From: an uncultured Eubacteriales bacterium
GTDB taxonomy: Bacteria > Bacillota > Clostridia > Christensenellales > UBA1242
Reading direction: 5' to 3'
NCBI GenBank assembly: GCA_949001935.1
Contig: CARJLX010000004.1
Span: forward strand, 1-64,000
DNA: 64,000 nt
Below are positions 24,810 to 34,745 of this stretch, piece after piece. Under the pieces are notes generated by a model. That model ran no database searches. It was not told the DNA's origin and worked only from the letters and a program-made list of their open reading frames with translations. Position 1 is the first letter of the stretch, and every line of letters starts with the position of its first letter. The translations under genes were made by a program, and so were the position numbers.

Positions 24810-24838
24810 TTGACTCCTATATGTTTTTGTGTTAAAAT
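24810..24838 (+). promoter_or_regulatory. Promoter of the 105-aa hypothetical gene
   Basis: TTGACT (24810-24815) and TAAAAT (24833-24838) are 17 nt apart. Confidence 0.82.
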
Positions 24839-24862
24839 AATTATGGAATAAGGAGGGAACTT

Positions 24863-25180
24863 ATGTACGCAATTTTAAAACAAGGAAAAGCACACATATT
24901 GCACATTGTTAATACTGGCGTTAGATCTGCAATTAAAGATGGTAAGCCTATTTATTACAATTCAATTAAAACCTCATGCGGTTTTACTGGAGTTGATTAT
25001 AATCTAAATAACAATATAAGCAGTTTAATTAAATACGAAACCTCTAATGTTTATATGCCAGACTACGAATTACCAATCAAGGAACGAATTTCACCTATTG
25101 AAATCTATTTCACTTTAAATATGCCAGAGCAAATACACTATGATAAAAAATGTCCTGAGTGTTTTAAAGAAAATTTTTAA
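24863..25180 (+). CDS. Hypothetical protein with a C-terminal CxxC, 105 aa
   Basis: The start follows AAGGAGGGAACTT. The protein opens MYAILKQGKAHILHIVN and ends KKCPECFKENF, where CPEC could bind zinc or be redox active; one more Cys occurs near residue 39. There is no signal peptide. It is a single-gene unit with its own promoter and terminator, convergent with rpmE. Not recognised. Confidence 0.72.
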   Translation: MYAILKQGKAHILHIVNTGVRSAIKDGKPIYYNSIKTSCGFTGVDYNLNNNISSLIKYETSNVYMPDYELPIKERISPIEIYFTLNMPEQIHYDKKCPECFKENF

Positions 25181-25193
25181 TTATAAATAAATA

Positions 25194-25222
25194 AAAAAAT
25201 ATCCAAAATTTTGGATATTTTT
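25194..25222. terminator. Bidirectional terminator
   Basis: AAAAAATATCCAAAATTTTGGATATTTTTT is a perfect palindrome between the convergent 105-aa gene and rpmE. Confidence 0.9.
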
Positions 25223-25228
25223 TTAGAA

Positions 25229-25245
25229 AGTGGCATTGCCACTTA
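25229..25245 (-). repeat. Stop-overlapping hairpin after rpmE
   Basis: AAGTGGC-AAT-GCCACTT on the minus strand uses the last two bases of the rpmE TAA stop as part of its stem. It is separate from the intrinsic terminator just beyond. Confidence 0.6.
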
Positions 25246-25446
25246 TACACCATATTTATTTTTAAATTTTTCAACATTACCACTGGCATCAACAACCTTC
25301 TTCTTACCTGTGAAGAATGGGTGGCATTTGTTGCAAATATCAATGCTCATTGTGTCACCTTTAGCGTTAGACTTTGTTTTGAAAGTGTTTCCGCAAGCAC
25401 AAACAACGGTAATTTCATGATAATCTGGATGAATTTCCTTTTGCAT
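25243..25446 (-). CDS. rpmE: 50S ribosomal protein L31, zinc form
   Basis: The 67-residue protein opens [20 protein letters not shown]. The zinc ligands CAC (residues 16 and 18) and CNKC (37 and 40), followed by HPFFTGK, define the C+ type of L31. It joins the central protuberance of the 50S subunit. It is upstream of prmC-prfA as in many Firmicutes, with one opposite-strand gene in between. Confidence 0.97.
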   Translation of the reverse strand: MQKEIHPDYHEITVVCACGNTFKTKSNAKGDTMSIDICNKCHPFFTGKKKVVDASGNVEKFKNKYGV

Positions 25447-25476
25447 AATCTTTCCCCTTTTATTTAAATTTTTAAA

Positions 25477-25767
25477 TTAATCTCCAACATATGGAAGAAG
25501 AGCTACATTTCTTGCACGCTTGATAGCGGTAGTAAGTTCTCTTTGATGTTTAGCACAAACTCCAGTTTGGCGTCTTGGTAAAATCTTACCTCTTTCAGTG
25601 ATGTACTTTTTGATTTTAGCAACATCTTTATAATCAATTTCCTTTTCGCCAGCAACACAGAAAGCACAAACTTTCTTTTTTGCAGGTTTACGGAATTTCT
25701 TTGAAGGCATTGCAGCAACTTGAGTTTTCTCTTCTTTAACTGCAACTTCCTTGATTTCTTCGCTCAT
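25477..25767 (-). CDS. rpsR: 30S ribosomal protein S18 with an N-terminal extension
   Basis: The start at 25767 has an AAAAGGAGAAAAA site (an upstream start lies inside a palindromic repeat). The 96-residue protein carries about 20 extra acidic and charged residues, then [32 protein letters not shown] and the conserved [16 protein letters not shown]. Cys in CAFC and VCAKH could coordinate zinc. S18 pairs with S6 on the platform. Last gene of rpsF-ssb-rpsR. Confidence 0.97.
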   Translation of the reverse strand: MSEEIKEVAVKEEKTQVAAMPSKKFRKPAKKKVCAFCVAGEKEIDYKDVAKIKKYITERGKILPRRQTGVCAKHQRELTTAIKRARNVALLPYVGD

Positions 25768-25793
25768 GATTTTTCTCCTTTTAATGTTTTTCT

Positions 25794-25827
25794 CTTCTTT
25801 TCTTTCAAAGAAAAGAAGCAAAAGAAA
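25794..25827. repeat. Dispersed palindrome copy 4
   Basis: CTTCTTTTCTTT/AAAGAAAAGAAG followed by CAAAAGAAA. The palindrome end faces the rpsR start, 27 nt away. The remaining ssb-rpsR gap (to 26038) holds an AT-rich stretch, a degenerate hairpin near 25959-25976 and the ssb stop hairpin. Confidence 0.75.
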
Positions 25828-26024
25828 TCTATATTACTGCTTTTTAAATTTGCATTAAGTTAAACGCTTCGTTTTACCAATTCGCAAATTTTGCAAAGCA
25901 TTAAATTTTTTACTTTTTTATAATTGATAGCAATTATAATTCACTTCCAATAATATAGTCGTGGGATATTTGGTACCTTGACCAAATAATCTATGTTTGT
26001 CAAATCAGGCTATAAGATAGCCGT

Positions 26025-26039
26025 GCAACATCTGGTTGC
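26025..26039 (-). repeat. Stop-abutting hairpin after ssb
   Basis: On the minus strand GCAAC-CAGAT-GTTGC begins with the G of the TAG stop codon of ssb and is followed by ACGGC. This is the clearest copy of the hairpin family. Confidence 0.65.
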
Positions 26040-26458
26040 TAGAATGGAAGACTGTCGTCGTCATCAATAGGCTCAAGTTCACTTGTTTCCTTTTTAGCAG
26101 GCTTTGGAGTGGAAACTGGAGTGCTTTCTCCGTTGTCACTACTTCTTGAACCTAAAAATTCAACTTCGTCTGCAACAACTTCAGTTGTGTATCTCTTAGT
26201 GCCATCGCTTGCTTCATAACTAGAATTTTGAAGACGACCAACAACGGCACACTTAGATCCCTTCTTTAAAAACTTAGCACAGTTTTCACCTGCAGCTCTC
26301 CAAACAACAATGTTGAAGAAATCTGCTTCTCTCTCGCCGTCAGCATTTTGAAATCTTCTTTGAACAGCGATTGAAAATCTGCAAACTGCAACGCCACTGT
26401 TTGTAGTTGCGAGCTCAGGGTCTTTAGTCAAATTTCCTATTAAAATAACTTTATTCAT
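26039..26458 (-). CDS. ssb: Single-stranded DNA-binding protein
   Basis: The start is the ATG at 26458 with GGAGGAAATT; the GTG 12 nt upstream is part of the ribosome site. The 139-residue protein has the OB-fold (MNKVILIGNLTKDPELATT...VCRFSIAV), a Pro/Ser/Glu linker and the acidic DDDDSLPF tip that recruits RecO, PriA and others. It lies between rpsF and rpsR in the conserved operon. Confidence 0.97.
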   Translation of the reverse strand: MNKVILIGNLTKDPELATTNSGVAVCRFSIAVQRRFQNADGEREADFFNIVVWRAAGENCAKFLKKGSKCAVVGRLQNSSYEASDGTKRYTTEVVADEVEFLGSRSSDNGESTPVSTPKPAKKETSELEPIDDDDSLPF

Positions 26459-26510
26459 AATTTCCTCCACGAATGCTCTAAAAACATTCTCTCTTGTATT
26501 TTTTTATCGT

Positions 26511-26525
26511 GCAACATTTGGTTGC
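26511..26525 (-). repeat. Stop-proximal hairpin after rpsF
   Basis: GCAAC-CAAAT-GTTGC then ACGAT starts 1 nt after the rpsF stop on the minus strand. Confidence 0.6.
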
Positions 26526-26526
26526 C

Positions 26527-26808
26527 TTACTTTCTAACAATTTGAACGCGAACAACTGATTCGTTGATTGTCATAAGTTTTTTCAAACCGTCAACTTCAT
26601 TTCCAGCGAGTTCAAAATTCATAAGAACATAAAAACCTTCGCTCTTGAAGTTAATGTCGTAAGCAAGTTTTTTCATGCCCCATTTATCAACGCCGCTAAC
26701 AACTCCACCTTTAGATTCAACATAAGAAGAAAACTTTTTGATAATCTCCTCACGCTTTTCTTCGGTTTCGTCAGCAGAAATGATATAAAGAACTTCATAC
26801 TTATTCAT
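26527..26808 (-). CDS. rpsF: 30S ribosomal protein S6
   Basis: The start at 26808 follows AGGAGGTCAGAT. The 93-residue protein opens MNKYEVLYIISADETEEKRE and has the S6 core KWGMKKLAYDINFKSEGFYVL, in which the conserved K-L-A-Y follows the R/K-x-L pattern. S6 dimerises with S18. It is the first gene of rpsF-ssb-rpsR and has a strong promoter. Confidence 0.97.
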   Translation of the reverse strand: MNKYEVLYIISADETEEKREEIIKKFSSYVESKGGVVSGVDKWGMKKLAYDINFKSEGFYVLMNFELAGNEVDGLKKLMTINESVVRVQIVRK

Positions 26809-26885
26809 ATCTGACCTCCTTTTTGGACTATTGGTTTTCTTATATCTCAAAGAAAACAAAAGAAGCAGTTTACTACTGCTCCTTT

Positions 26886-26914
26886 ATATTAACATAATGA
26901 ATATTTAATGTCAA
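26886..26914 (-). promoter_or_regulatory. Promoter of rpsF-ssb-rpsR
   Basis: TTGACA (26909-26914) and TAATAT (26886-26891) are 17 nt apart on the minus strand. Confidence 0.85.
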
Positions 26915-26943
26915 GCATTATTTGATTTTAATTTATGGCTTTT

Positions 26944-27156
26944 TTATTCAACTTCTTCTAACAATTGATAAACTTCCATTTTAATATATCTAGCAATCTT
27001 AAATAATGCTCTAACATCAAAATTGAAATCTTGATTAAGAATTTTTAAATAAGTTTTGTAATTAATACCACAAATTTTACAAAATCTTGTTCGACTTAAA
27101 CCATTATTTTTTATAAAATCCTCAAAAATTTCAGTTTTTATTCGTGTTTCTTTCAT
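26944..27156 (-). CDS. Small HTH regulator
   Basis: The 70-residue protein has a helix-turn-helix at about residues 16-41 (NNGLSRTRFCKICGINYKTYLK), then FDVRALFKIARYIKMEVYQLL, the usual Cro/C1 closing helices. It is preceded by AAAGGAGGAAAAT. No cognate operator or partner is visible. It resembles the 69-aa XRE gene at 21548 in size and layout. Confidence 0.82.
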   Translation of the reverse strand: MKETRIKTEIFEDFIKNNGLSRTRFCKICGINYKTYLKILNQDFNFDVRALFKIARYIKMEVYQLLEEVE

Positions 27157-27254
27157 ATTTTCCTCCTTTCAACTGGAGAATAACATAAAAACAGACACAT
27201 AAATTTAAATCTGATTAACAATCAGAATATTTTTGCTTATTTTTTTGAGTAAGG

Positions 27255-27405
27255 CGTTTGGTAAGCCCAAGGGAATTGAATGCTCTCGGTGGTTTTTGTC
27301 CACTTTTCACCAATTTGAAAAGTGAATTTTAAATATATCCCCATGAGAGTTGCGACAAATCGCCAACGCAAGTGCAATTTCGCTTGGTCGCAAATAGCGA
27401 GAACT
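27255..27405. ncRNA. Unidentified structured intergenic segment
   Basis: The 308-nt gap between secA and the HTH gene has little coding potential but several nested helices. TTGCGAC/GTCGCAA encloses CCAA/TTGG (about 27350-27395), CTCTC/GAGAG closes another domain, and inside it CACTTTTC/GAAAAGTG forms a hairpin (about 27302-27326). The composition is less AT-rich than its flanks. It could be a small RNA of 150-200 nt ended by the bidirectional terminator at 27407 if transcribed from the plus strand. It matches no RNA family I recognise. Confidence 0.4.
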
Positions 27406-27406
27406 T

Positions 27407-27452
27407 GCAAAAAACCATAGAGCTTTACATAGCAAAGTTCTATGGTTTTTAA
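27407..27452. terminator. Bidirectional terminator after secA
   Basis: AAAACCATAGA/TCTATGGTTTT with an inner CTTTGCTATGTAAAG helix has T-runs on both strands, 13 nt after the secA stop. Confidence 0.88.
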
Positions 27453-27464
27453 GCAAAATCAACT

Positions 27465-30194
27465 TTATTTTCCACAACAATTTTTATATTTCTTGCCACT
27501 TCCACAAGGACAAGGGTCATTTCTACCTATTTGTTTTTCAGTATTAACTATTGTTTGTTGTACATGAGGTTTTTTCTTTTTTGCTTGTTCGGCACGCTCT
27601 TCTGGCGTCAACTCCTTGCCCGTCATAACAACGGTATATTGAGGTTGAGGTGTCATTTGTTGAACTGGCTCTGGACGCTCAATTTGAGTGTTGAGTACGA
27701 ATAAACAGGTCATATTTCTAATCTTGTCTATCATCTTCTCAAACAACTCTGCACCGTCCTTTTTATATGCAAGAACTGGATCTTGATTACCAAATCCACG
27801 GGCAAAAATTTCATTTTTCATAGTTTGCATGTCTTCGATATGACTCATCCAATTAACATCAACCATTTTGAGTAAGATAAATCTTTCTATATCACCAAAA
27901 TTATAGCCATACTCGTTTGCCTCTGCAACGCGGTCTTCATATCTCTTCACTACTAACTGAGTTAATTTTTCAACAACATCATTTACATCACAGTCTTCAA
28001 CAAAGTCCTCTGTGACAACATTGCTACCTTTTTCAAAAAATCCCTTTTCTAGATCTTGATTAATCTCACTCAAATCCCATTCAAAATAAGGCTTATCGTC
28101 ATTCAAGTATTTATAGCAAATCTTTGAAACCTGCTCTGGAAACATATTTAAAATTTGCTCATGAACAGGCTCTCCATCAAGCACTTTATTGCGTTCTGCA
28201 TATATAATTTCGCGTTGTTTGTTTAACACGTCATCATACTGAAGAACCATTTTTCTAATTCCAAAATTTTGAAGTTCAATTTTCTTTTGAGCACCTTCAA
28301 TTCTTCGTGAAAGCACTTTAAGTTGAATTGGAGTTGAATCGTCAAGACGCAAGAAAGTTGCCATTCTTTTGAACCAATCTCCACCGAACCTACGAATTAA
28401 ATCATCCTCAAAAGAAAGGAAAAACACACTTGAGCCTGGGTCACCTTGACGACCTGCACGACCACGCAATTGATTGTCTATACGACGACTTTCATGACGC
28501 TCTGTTCCAATGATATGAAGTCCACCAAGAGCTTTAACCTCTTCCTTTTCTTTATCTGTTTCTTCTTTAAACTTATTATATAGAGATGTATATTTTTCTC
28601 TTGCTTCATTAAGTTTATTGTCATCAACAGTGTTATAAGCGGTAGCATAGGAAATTTCTTCCTCTGTATAACCTAAATCTGTCATCTTCTTTTTAGCCAT
28701 AAATTCTGGATTGCCACCAAGCAAGATATCTGTTCCACGACCTGCCATGTTAGTAGCAATTGTTATTGCATTCTTTCTACCAGCCTGAGCCACTATTTCA
28801 CTTTCTTTTTCGTGGTTTTTAGCGTTCAAAACAACATGTTTTATTCCTGCATTTTTAAGTGCTTTTGAAACCAACTCACTCTTATCTATTGTTGTAGTTC
28901 CTACAAGAACAGGTTGTCCTTTTTCTTTACATTCCTTGATTTCTTCAATAATAGCATTAAGTTTTCCCTGTTCAGTCACATAAACAATATCTGCTTCATC
29001 AATTCGTTTTTTATCTCTATTAGATGGGATTGTGACAACATCAAGGTTATAAATAGATCTAAACTCGCCCTCTTCTGTCTTGGCTGTACCTGTCATTCCA
29101 GACAACTTCTTGTAAATTCTAAAGAAATTTTGAAAGGTTATTGTAGCCAAAGTTTGATTTTCGTCTTTGATTTGAACCCCCTCTTTGGCTTCTATTGCTT
29201 GATGCAATCCTGCACTAAATCGTCTACCTGGCATTATACGACCTGTAAACTCATCAACAATAACAACCTCACCTTCTTTTGTCACGATATAGTTATCATT
29301 TATGTGATAGGTAAAATTCGCTCTTAAAGCGTTATTGATATAGTGATTCAACTCTATATTTTCTATGTCTGAGAGATTGTTGAGATGGAAAAATCTTTCA
29401 GCCTTTTCAACACCACTTTCTGTAAGGTTGATTTGCTTGGTTTTTTCATCAATTTCTACATCTTGGTCTTTTTTAAGTGTTTTAGCAAACTTTTGTGCTG
29501 AAATATATCCATCACTTGACTTATTACCTCTTCCGCTTATGATAAGTGGCGTTCTAGCCTCATCAATCAAGATTGAATCTACTTCGTCGACAATGGCAAA
29601 GTTAAGTCCGCGTTGTACACGCATATTTTTATTAACAGCCATATTATCTCGTAGATAATCAAAACCAAGTTCGTTGTTTGTACAATAGGTTATATCTGCC
29701 TGATACGCCTTCTTTTTTTGTTGTTCGTTCATGTTGTTCAAAGTGACACCAACAGTAAGCCCTAAAAATTTATACACCTTACCCATCCACTCTGCGTCAC
29801 GCTTTGCAAGATATTCATTTACTGTAACAACATGAACACCATTCCCAGAAAGAGCGTTTAAATATGCAGGAAGAGTTGCAACTAATGTTTTACCTTCACC
29901 TGTTGCCATTTCTGCAATACGACCTTGATGAAGAGCAATTCCACCTAAAATTTGGACATAAAAGTGACGCATATTCAAAACTCTCCAAGATGCCTCTCTT
30001 GCAACGGCAAAAGCCTCTGGCAAAATATCATTCAAAGTTTCACCAGCCTTTAGCCTATCTTTAAATTCCTGTGTGCAAGCAGTTAGTTGTTCATTTGTAT
30101 ATTCTTTATATTTATCCTCAAGAGCAACAACCTTGTCTGCTATTTTTTTAAGTTTTTTAACCTGAGTTTTATTTTCGCTAACAAAAAGCCCCAT
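27465..30194 (-). CDS. secA: Protein translocase ATPase SecA
   Basis: The 909-residue protein is full length. It has the DEAD motor with Walker A MATGEGKT (about residue 97), Walker [11 protein letters not shown] (about 203), the preprotein cross-linking domain, the second motor domain ([10 protein letters not shown] near 490; [10 protein letters not shown] near 580), the helical scaffold, and a C-terminal SEC-C zinc motif ([17 protein letters not shown]). It drives post-translational export through SecYEG, whose SecE is also in this window. It is the leftmost-reading gene at the strand switch near 30.3 kb. Confidence 0.98.
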   Translation of the reverse strand: MGLFVSENKTQVKKLKKIADKVVALEDKYKEYTNEQLTACTQEFKDRLKAGETLNDILPEAFAVAREASWRVLNMRHFYVQILGGIALHQGRIAEMATGEGKTLVATLPAYLNALSGNGVHVVTVNEYLAKRDAEWMGKVYKFLGLTVGVTLNNMNEQQKKKAYQADITYCTNNELGFDYLRDNMAVNKNMRVQRGLNFAIVDEVDSILIDEARTPLIISGRGNKSSDGYISAQKFAKTLKKDQDVEIDEKTKQINLTESGVEKAERFFHLNNLSDIENIELNHYINNALRANFTYHINDNYIVTKEGEVVIVDEFTGRIMPGRRFSAGLHQAIEAKEGVQIKDENQTLATITFQNFFRIYKKLSGMTGTAKTEEGEFRSIYNLDVVTIPSNRDKKRIDEADIVYVTEQGKLNAIIEEIKECKEKGQPVLVGTTTIDKSELVSKALKNAGIKHVVLNAKNHEKESEIVAQAGRKNAITIATNMAGRGTDILLGGNPEFMAKKKMTDLGYTEEEISYATAYNTVDDNKLNEAREKYTSLYNKFKEETDKEKEEVKALGGLHIIGTERHESRRIDNQLRGRAGRQGDPGSSVFFLSFEDDLIRRFGGDWFKRMATFLRLDDSTPIQLKVLSRRIEGAQKKIELQNFGIRKMVLQYDDVLNKQREIIYAERNKVLDGEPVHEQILNMFPEQVSKICYKYLNDDKPYFEWDLSEINQDLEKGFFEKGSNVVTEDFVEDCDVNDVVEKLTQLVVKRYEDRVAEANEYGYNFGDIERFILLKMVDVNWMSHIEDMQTMKNEIFARGFGNQDPVLAYKKDGAELFEKMIDKIRNMTCLFVLNTQIERPEPVQQMTPQPQYTVVMTGKELTPEERAEQAKKKKPHVQQTIVNTEKQIGRNDPCPCGSGKKYKNCCGK

Positions 30195-30221
30195 TTCAAA
30201 AGTCCTCCATTTTTATATTAG

Positions 30222-30249
30222 ATTTTAACACAAAATTATAAAATTGCAA
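30222..30249 (-). promoter_or_regulatory. Promoter of secA
   Basis: TTGCAA (30244-30249) and TAAAAT (30222-30227) are 16 nt apart on the minus strand. Confidence 0.65.
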
Positions 30250-30377
30250 AGGTTTTTTATTATTAAAACCCAAAACAATATCTCTAACCGACAAATTTCT
30301 TTAATTTTCGGGCAATTATTACATCAACCTCATTTCGTTTTATCTAAAATATTTGACATATTTTGTTTTATGTATTC

Positions 30378-30406
30378 TTGACTTTCGCTACTTTTGGTGT
30401 TATTAT
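30378..30406 (+). promoter_or_regulatory. Promoter of the 1388-aa gene
   Basis: TTGACT (30378-30383) and TATTAT (30401-30406) are 17 nt apart. Transcription would start near 30413, after the upstream in-frame start, supporting the ATG at 30442. Confidence 0.75.
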
Positions 30407-30441
30407 ATATTTATATATTAACTAAGTTTAAGGGGAAAGGA

Positions 30442-33400
30442 ATGACTAATAAAAAAATAACCAATAATTTAAAAGTTTTTAAAGACAAGGAAACAAGGAC
30501 TCTTTCCAAAGCTGATGCCGAAGCTTTTATTAAGAGTTTTAAACATACACTATCTATGGTATCTTCTCCAGAAGATATACTTGCTATTTTTAAAACTTCT
30601 AATACAAATGTAGCAACTTTAAAAAGAGATAGTGTTGTTTTAAATGCGGAATTTTTAGGCAAAGATAATCTTGACGCATTAAAAGCCAAATTCCCTAACC
30701 TAAACTATAATGAAAGTGAACAAACAATCACTCTTCCTATGCAACCACCTGAAGAAGGTCATGTGGAAGTTTACTCTCGTGACTCTAGCGGTGAAGATGA
30801 ACCAGATGGTGGCGTTTTTGAAGTGACTATTACAAATGAACAAGGTGTAAAATACACTTGTTTTATCGACCCTCTTGGCGTAACAATTAAAGATTTGAAT
30901 GGAATTGTTGTTGCAGAAAAAAGAGCTAGTTTTGAAAATATAACTCAAGAGCAAATATTAGATGCAGATTTTTCACCTGAACTTGTTGAAATGATTATGG
31001 CAGGAAAAGGTCCTTTAAAATCTCCAAAAAATATAAAAGATCTTTCTCCACAACTACTTGACCTTTATTTCAAAAATGGAGTTATTCCAACTCCCCCAGC
31101 AACCCAGCCAAGATTAAAGAAAGATGAAAACAATGCATTATATTTAGGCAGTGAAGATAGTTTTCAAATTATGGCACTCCCAACTCCTAAGTCAAGTGAA
31201 AAAAGTCCAGAATTTTACTATCTCGTGAAAGATAAAGATGGTCACAAATATATTCGTGATGGACAAAATTTTGTTCCATTTGAAAAGTTTAATTTTATTA
31301 TTGGGCATACTGCAAATGAAAGCAAGGACAAGCCTTTCGTGTTATTTAACAAAAATAAAGGACATGAACAAAATAGATTTGTTCAAATTCCTCTAAATGC
31401 CGATGGCAAACCAGACCCAAGATTTGCACAAGCAATACAAGCTTTTGCCGAACAAGAACCTTCAAGAGGAAAAGGAGAAACTGTTGGTTTGGATGGCAAG
31501 CCTGTTGACTTAAATGATAAAAATCAAATTGCATTCCAACATGCAGATATAGACTCAGCAAAACATATTGTTAAACAAACTGGGCTTTCAACTATTTCTG
31601 CTAATGCAGGTAAAGGGAAAATAATTGATCATGATGACCCTAAACCAGATGAAAAACCTGACCAACCTAAAAAACCTTCTGCTTCTAAAGGTCCTAGAGT
31701 CAACCCTTTCCAAAAAACACCTTTAAAAACAATCAAAAAGCCTCCTATCAAAATCAATGAGGACGCTGTTCGTTATGGTGGTTTTGCACTAACCATACTA
31801 ATGATTGTTTTAGCATTCATCATGCCAGTTGCTGTTGCTCCTTTATTTGGGTTCTTAGCAGTTGGAGTACTGGCAGGTTCAACTGTACTTGCAAATAATG
31901 CTAAAGCAATCAATAATAACCCAGTAAATCAAGCCTATAACAAATATGTTCAAACATTAACTAAAACAGAACGCGAAGCAGAAAGCGAAGCTGGCAAGTT
32001 CTGGGAAGCAGAAACAGAACGCGGAAATGCTTATGATAGATATCAAGAATTTTTAGCTCAAATTTCAGGAGAAGATTTTAAAAACAGCCTTCAAGGTGCT
32101 TTATTCAATCGTTTTATTGAAAGCGGATTATGGACTGAAAGAGAATTTAAAGAGTTTTGGAGTCAAGACAGCACCGAAAAGCGTGAAGTTTTCTTAGAAG
32201 ACTTACAAAATCTTTATGCGATGCAAGCAAACACTCAAGATGAAATTAATGCAAAAACGACAAAGCAAACCGAATTTTTAAAAAAGTTTGGTATTTTAAA
32301 AGACAATGCAACCTCAACAGAAATTGAGGAGGTATTAAAAATTTTCAACACCCCTCTTCAAGCACAAAATCCTGAAACTGGCGAACCTATGGAAATTCCT
32401 GCTGATGCTCTTATTAAAGGAAGCATTGCTTACTTAAAAGAATTTAATGGTCAAGAAGATAAAATGTTCAAGGCTCACGACAAAGTTGGAGACATCATTG
32501 AAAATTGCAGTGGCAATACTTTGCAAAAAATCATGTCACAAAAAGGCGTTAACTTTGATAGGTTTATTGAAGAACATGCACTTGATATAGCAAGACGCTT
32601 TATGTTTAGAAATGATATCACGGCTTCTCAAAAAGAAGAATTAATTTCTAAATTTAAACCTGAACAAATTGACATGCTCAAAAAGGCTAGCGAAGAAGTA
32701 AGCTCAGCAATTGCTTTTACAAGCACAACTGGAATAATTGCAAAAGGTAAAGACGACAAATTTGTTTCTGCTATAAAATCACTTGAGTCAATAAACAATG
32801 TATATACTTTAATAAATGAATCTGTTGTTCCAGCGCTTAAAAAGAAATCACAAATTGAAGACGATACTGAGGCACTTTTATGGGCCATTTATGCAGAAGA
32901 TGTAAAACGCACAACAAAACCTGAAGGGACTACTGAAAGAGTTAATGTTGACTCATTATATAAAGATGTTGAAAAGTATTCAGAAAATTTCACAAATCTT
33001 ATAAAATTACAACAACAAATTATTGCCGATCCTAGAATTAAGAAAATACTTGGTGAAGAGATAGTTTTATTCAATGATAATGCAACAATATTAAGCAATA
33101 TTGCTTATGGTCAAGCTGGTCAAAGTAGCATAAATGCAATATTGCAACAAATTAGCAATCAAACCAATGGTTCTCTCAAGAAAGATATAGAAACTGTTTT
33201 AAATTTAGATAACTCTCGTATTGAAGCTTTAAACAATATAACTGGCGGCATGGCTGAACAATTATATTATTCTAAAGACAACGGTGAAATATTTGAAGAA
33301 CCTACAAAAGAGTTTTTAAATGAACAAATCTCTCAACTTAAAAATCAATTCCCTGCCTTCAATGGCTATTCAGAAAAAACTCAAGAATTGATTGCCAAAA

Positions 33401-34608
33401 TGTATATTAATAAAGAAAATGTTTTCAACAAAATTGATGATACTAAATCTAAAGAAAAAGCCAAAGAGGAATTTGTTCAAACTCTAGATAAAATTGCAAG
33501 TGGCAACCTTGCCCAAGATGAACTTGCCAGAATTGAAAGAAAGGCTTTTGATGAATCTACTATTAAGCCAAAGAAAATCACCTCTCGTGATGAAGCTCGT
33601 GCAAATGTTAAATCTTTTAATAATTTGTTAAAAGACTTTGGAATTACAACTGGCATTAAACGCAAAATGGTGCTAGAAGAAGCTTCTCGTTTAGCCGGTC
33701 CTTTAATTTTTACAAGAGATATGCTTGCTCAAGCAATTTTCAACACCTCTAACATAGATTTATCTGACTGTAGACTTCCACAAGAAAAATCTGCATATTT
33801 AAAAGAAATATTTGCTGAAATTTATGAGAATCAAGAAAAAATTGATGTTTCTGATCGCGAAAAATTTGCTAAGGCAAAAGCGTTAATTGAAGAAATGCAA
33901 CAAAAACAGCTTGCAAGAACTAAACGCAAACTTAGAGCAAAAGAACAAATAGCTGGTCGCGAACAAGTTGAAAAAGTATTTAATTCTAGTGTTAAAGGTA
34001 ATCCAATTGATATTTCAATTCAAAAAGGAACTTACACTCCTACTCGTGCCGAAATTAAACTTGCCAATGTGAAGAAAGAAAAAAGCATATTTAATGCAGA
34101 TTCAACCAAAGTTTTAGAGAGCATGAAAACTATTGGCAAAGATATGAAAGACCCTACCTCTTCTAAAACCATCATGAAAAATAATATTCAAAATCTTCAA
34201 GACTCTATTGAAAAGACTTTTGGAACAAAGGCTATGAAAGACCTATTTGATGATGAAAAAGGGCCAGATGCTATTTCTTGGGAAAAACTTAAGAGCGGAA
34301 AGTTATCGGAGCAAGAATTCAAAGTATTGATTGAAAAGATAAAGAAACTTATCAAGAAAAAAGAAAAGAAATTGAACAATAAACTAAAGAAGAGGAAAGA
34401 AAAGGCTAATAAAAATAACGCAAAAGGCAAGACTAAAAACAAGGCTAAAAATGGACAAGATATTGCAAACAATAATGAGTCCACCAATTTGGCTATTCAA
34501 AATGTTGAGGCTAGAAATAATATTGAAAGCAATAAAGAAACTTCTTCCTCTCAAGCTTCTTCACCTGCACCTCAAGCAAGCAGTCAAAACGCCGAGAGCG
34601 GAAGATAG
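30442..34608 (+). CDS. Giant helical protein with a central membrane hairpin, 1388 aa
   Basis: The start is the ATG at 30442 with AAGGGGAAAGG. I recognise no family. Residues 1-400 form a soluble region with beta stretches. Residues about 400-440 are a Pro/Lys-rich linker (KPDEKPDQPKKPSASKGP). Residues about 446-487 give two closely spaced membrane segments (ALTILMIVLAFIMPVAVAPL, then FGFLAVGVLAG), and some 800 charged, mostly helical residues follow. The end is Lys-rich (about 1290-1335) and then Asn/Ser/Gln-rich. With no signal peptide, both arms are probably cytoplasmic. A scaffold or membrane organiser is an inference only. Confidence 0.85.
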   Translation: MTNKKITNNLKVFKDKETRTLSKADAEAFIKSFKHTLSMVSSPEDILAIFKTSNTNVATLKRDSVVLNAEFLGKDNLDALKAKFPNLNYNESEQTITLPMQPPEEGHVEVYSRDSSGEDEPDGGVFEVTITNEQGVKYTCFIDPLGVTIKDLNGIVVAEKRASFENITQEQILDADFSPELVEMIMAGKGPLKSPKNIKDLSPQLLDLYFKNGVIPTPPATQPRLKKDENNALYLGSEDSFQIMALPTPKSSEKSPEFYYLVKDKDGHKYIRDGQNFVPFEKFNFIIGHTANESKDKPFVLFNKNKGHEQNRFVQIPLNADGKPDPRFAQAIQAFAEQEPSRGKGETVGLDGKPVDLNDKNQIAFQHADIDSAKHIVKQTGLSTISANAGKGKIIDHDDPKPDEKPDQPKKPSASKGPRVNPFQKTPLKTIKKPPIKINEDAVRYGGFALTILMIVLAFIMPVAVAPLFGFLAVGVLAGSTVLANNAKAINNNPVNQAYNKYVQTLTKTEREAESEAGKFWEAETERGNAYDRYQEFLAQISGEDFKNSLQGALFNRFIESGLWTEREFKEFWSQDSTEKREVFLEDLQNLYAMQANTQDEINAKTTKQTEFLKKFGILKDNATSTEIEEVLKIFNTPLQAQNPETGEPMEIPADALIKGSIAYLKEFNGQEDKMFKAHDKVGDIIENCSGNTLQKIMSQKGVNFDRFIEEHALDIARRFMFRNDITASQKEELISKFKPEQIDMLKKASEEVSSAIAFTSTTGIIAKGKDDKFVSAIKSLESINNVYTLINESVVPALKKKSQIEDDTEALLWAIYAEDVKRTTKPEGTTERVNVDSLYKDVEKYSENFTNLIKLQQQIIADPRIKKILGEEIVLFNDNATILSNIAYGQAGQSSINAILQQISNQTNGSLKKDIETVLNLDNSRIEALNNITGGMAEQLYYSKDNGEIFEEPTKEFLNEQISQLKNQFPAFNGYSEKTQELIAKMYINKENVFNKIDDTKSKEKAKEEFVQTLDKIASGNLAQDELARIERKAFDESTIKPKKITSRDEARANVKSFNNLLKDFGITTGIKRKMVLEEASRLAGPLIFTRDMLAQAIFNTSNIDLSDCRLPQEKSAYLKEIFAEIYENQEKIDVSDREKFAKAKALIEEMQQKQLARTKRKLRAKEQIAGREQVEKVFNSSVKGNPIDISIQKGTYTPTRAEIKLANVKKEKSIFNADSTKVLESMKTIGKDMKDPTSSKTIMKNNIQNLQDSIEKTFGTKAMKDLFDDEKGPDAISWEKLKSGKLSEQEFKVLIEKIKKLIKKKEKKLNNKLKKRKEKANKNNAKGKTKNKAKNGQDIANNNESTNLAIQNVEARNNIESNKETSSSQASSPAPQASSQNAESGR

Positions 34609-34631
34609 GTAATAAAATTAAATAAAATTTA

Positions 34632-34668
34632 TTTAAGGCACTAAGAAATTTTACTTAGTGCCTTAAAA
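34632..34668 (+). terminator. Stable hairpin after the giant gene
   Basis: TTTAAGGCACTAAG pairs with CTTAGTGCCTTAAA about 25 nt after the stop. The T-run after it is poor, so terminator function is probable but not certain. Confidence 0.6.
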
Positions 34669-34745
34669 TCGTTTTAAAAACTTATAAAAATATGTTATAT
34701 TTATATAAATATATATTCTAAATAAAAGAAGGAACTTATTTAATT

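Noticed and set aside
30195..30441. oriC at the minus-to-plus strand switch
   Set aside because: No TTATCCACA-type boxes or ordered repeats lie in this gap, so gene polarity alone is not enough to call it.
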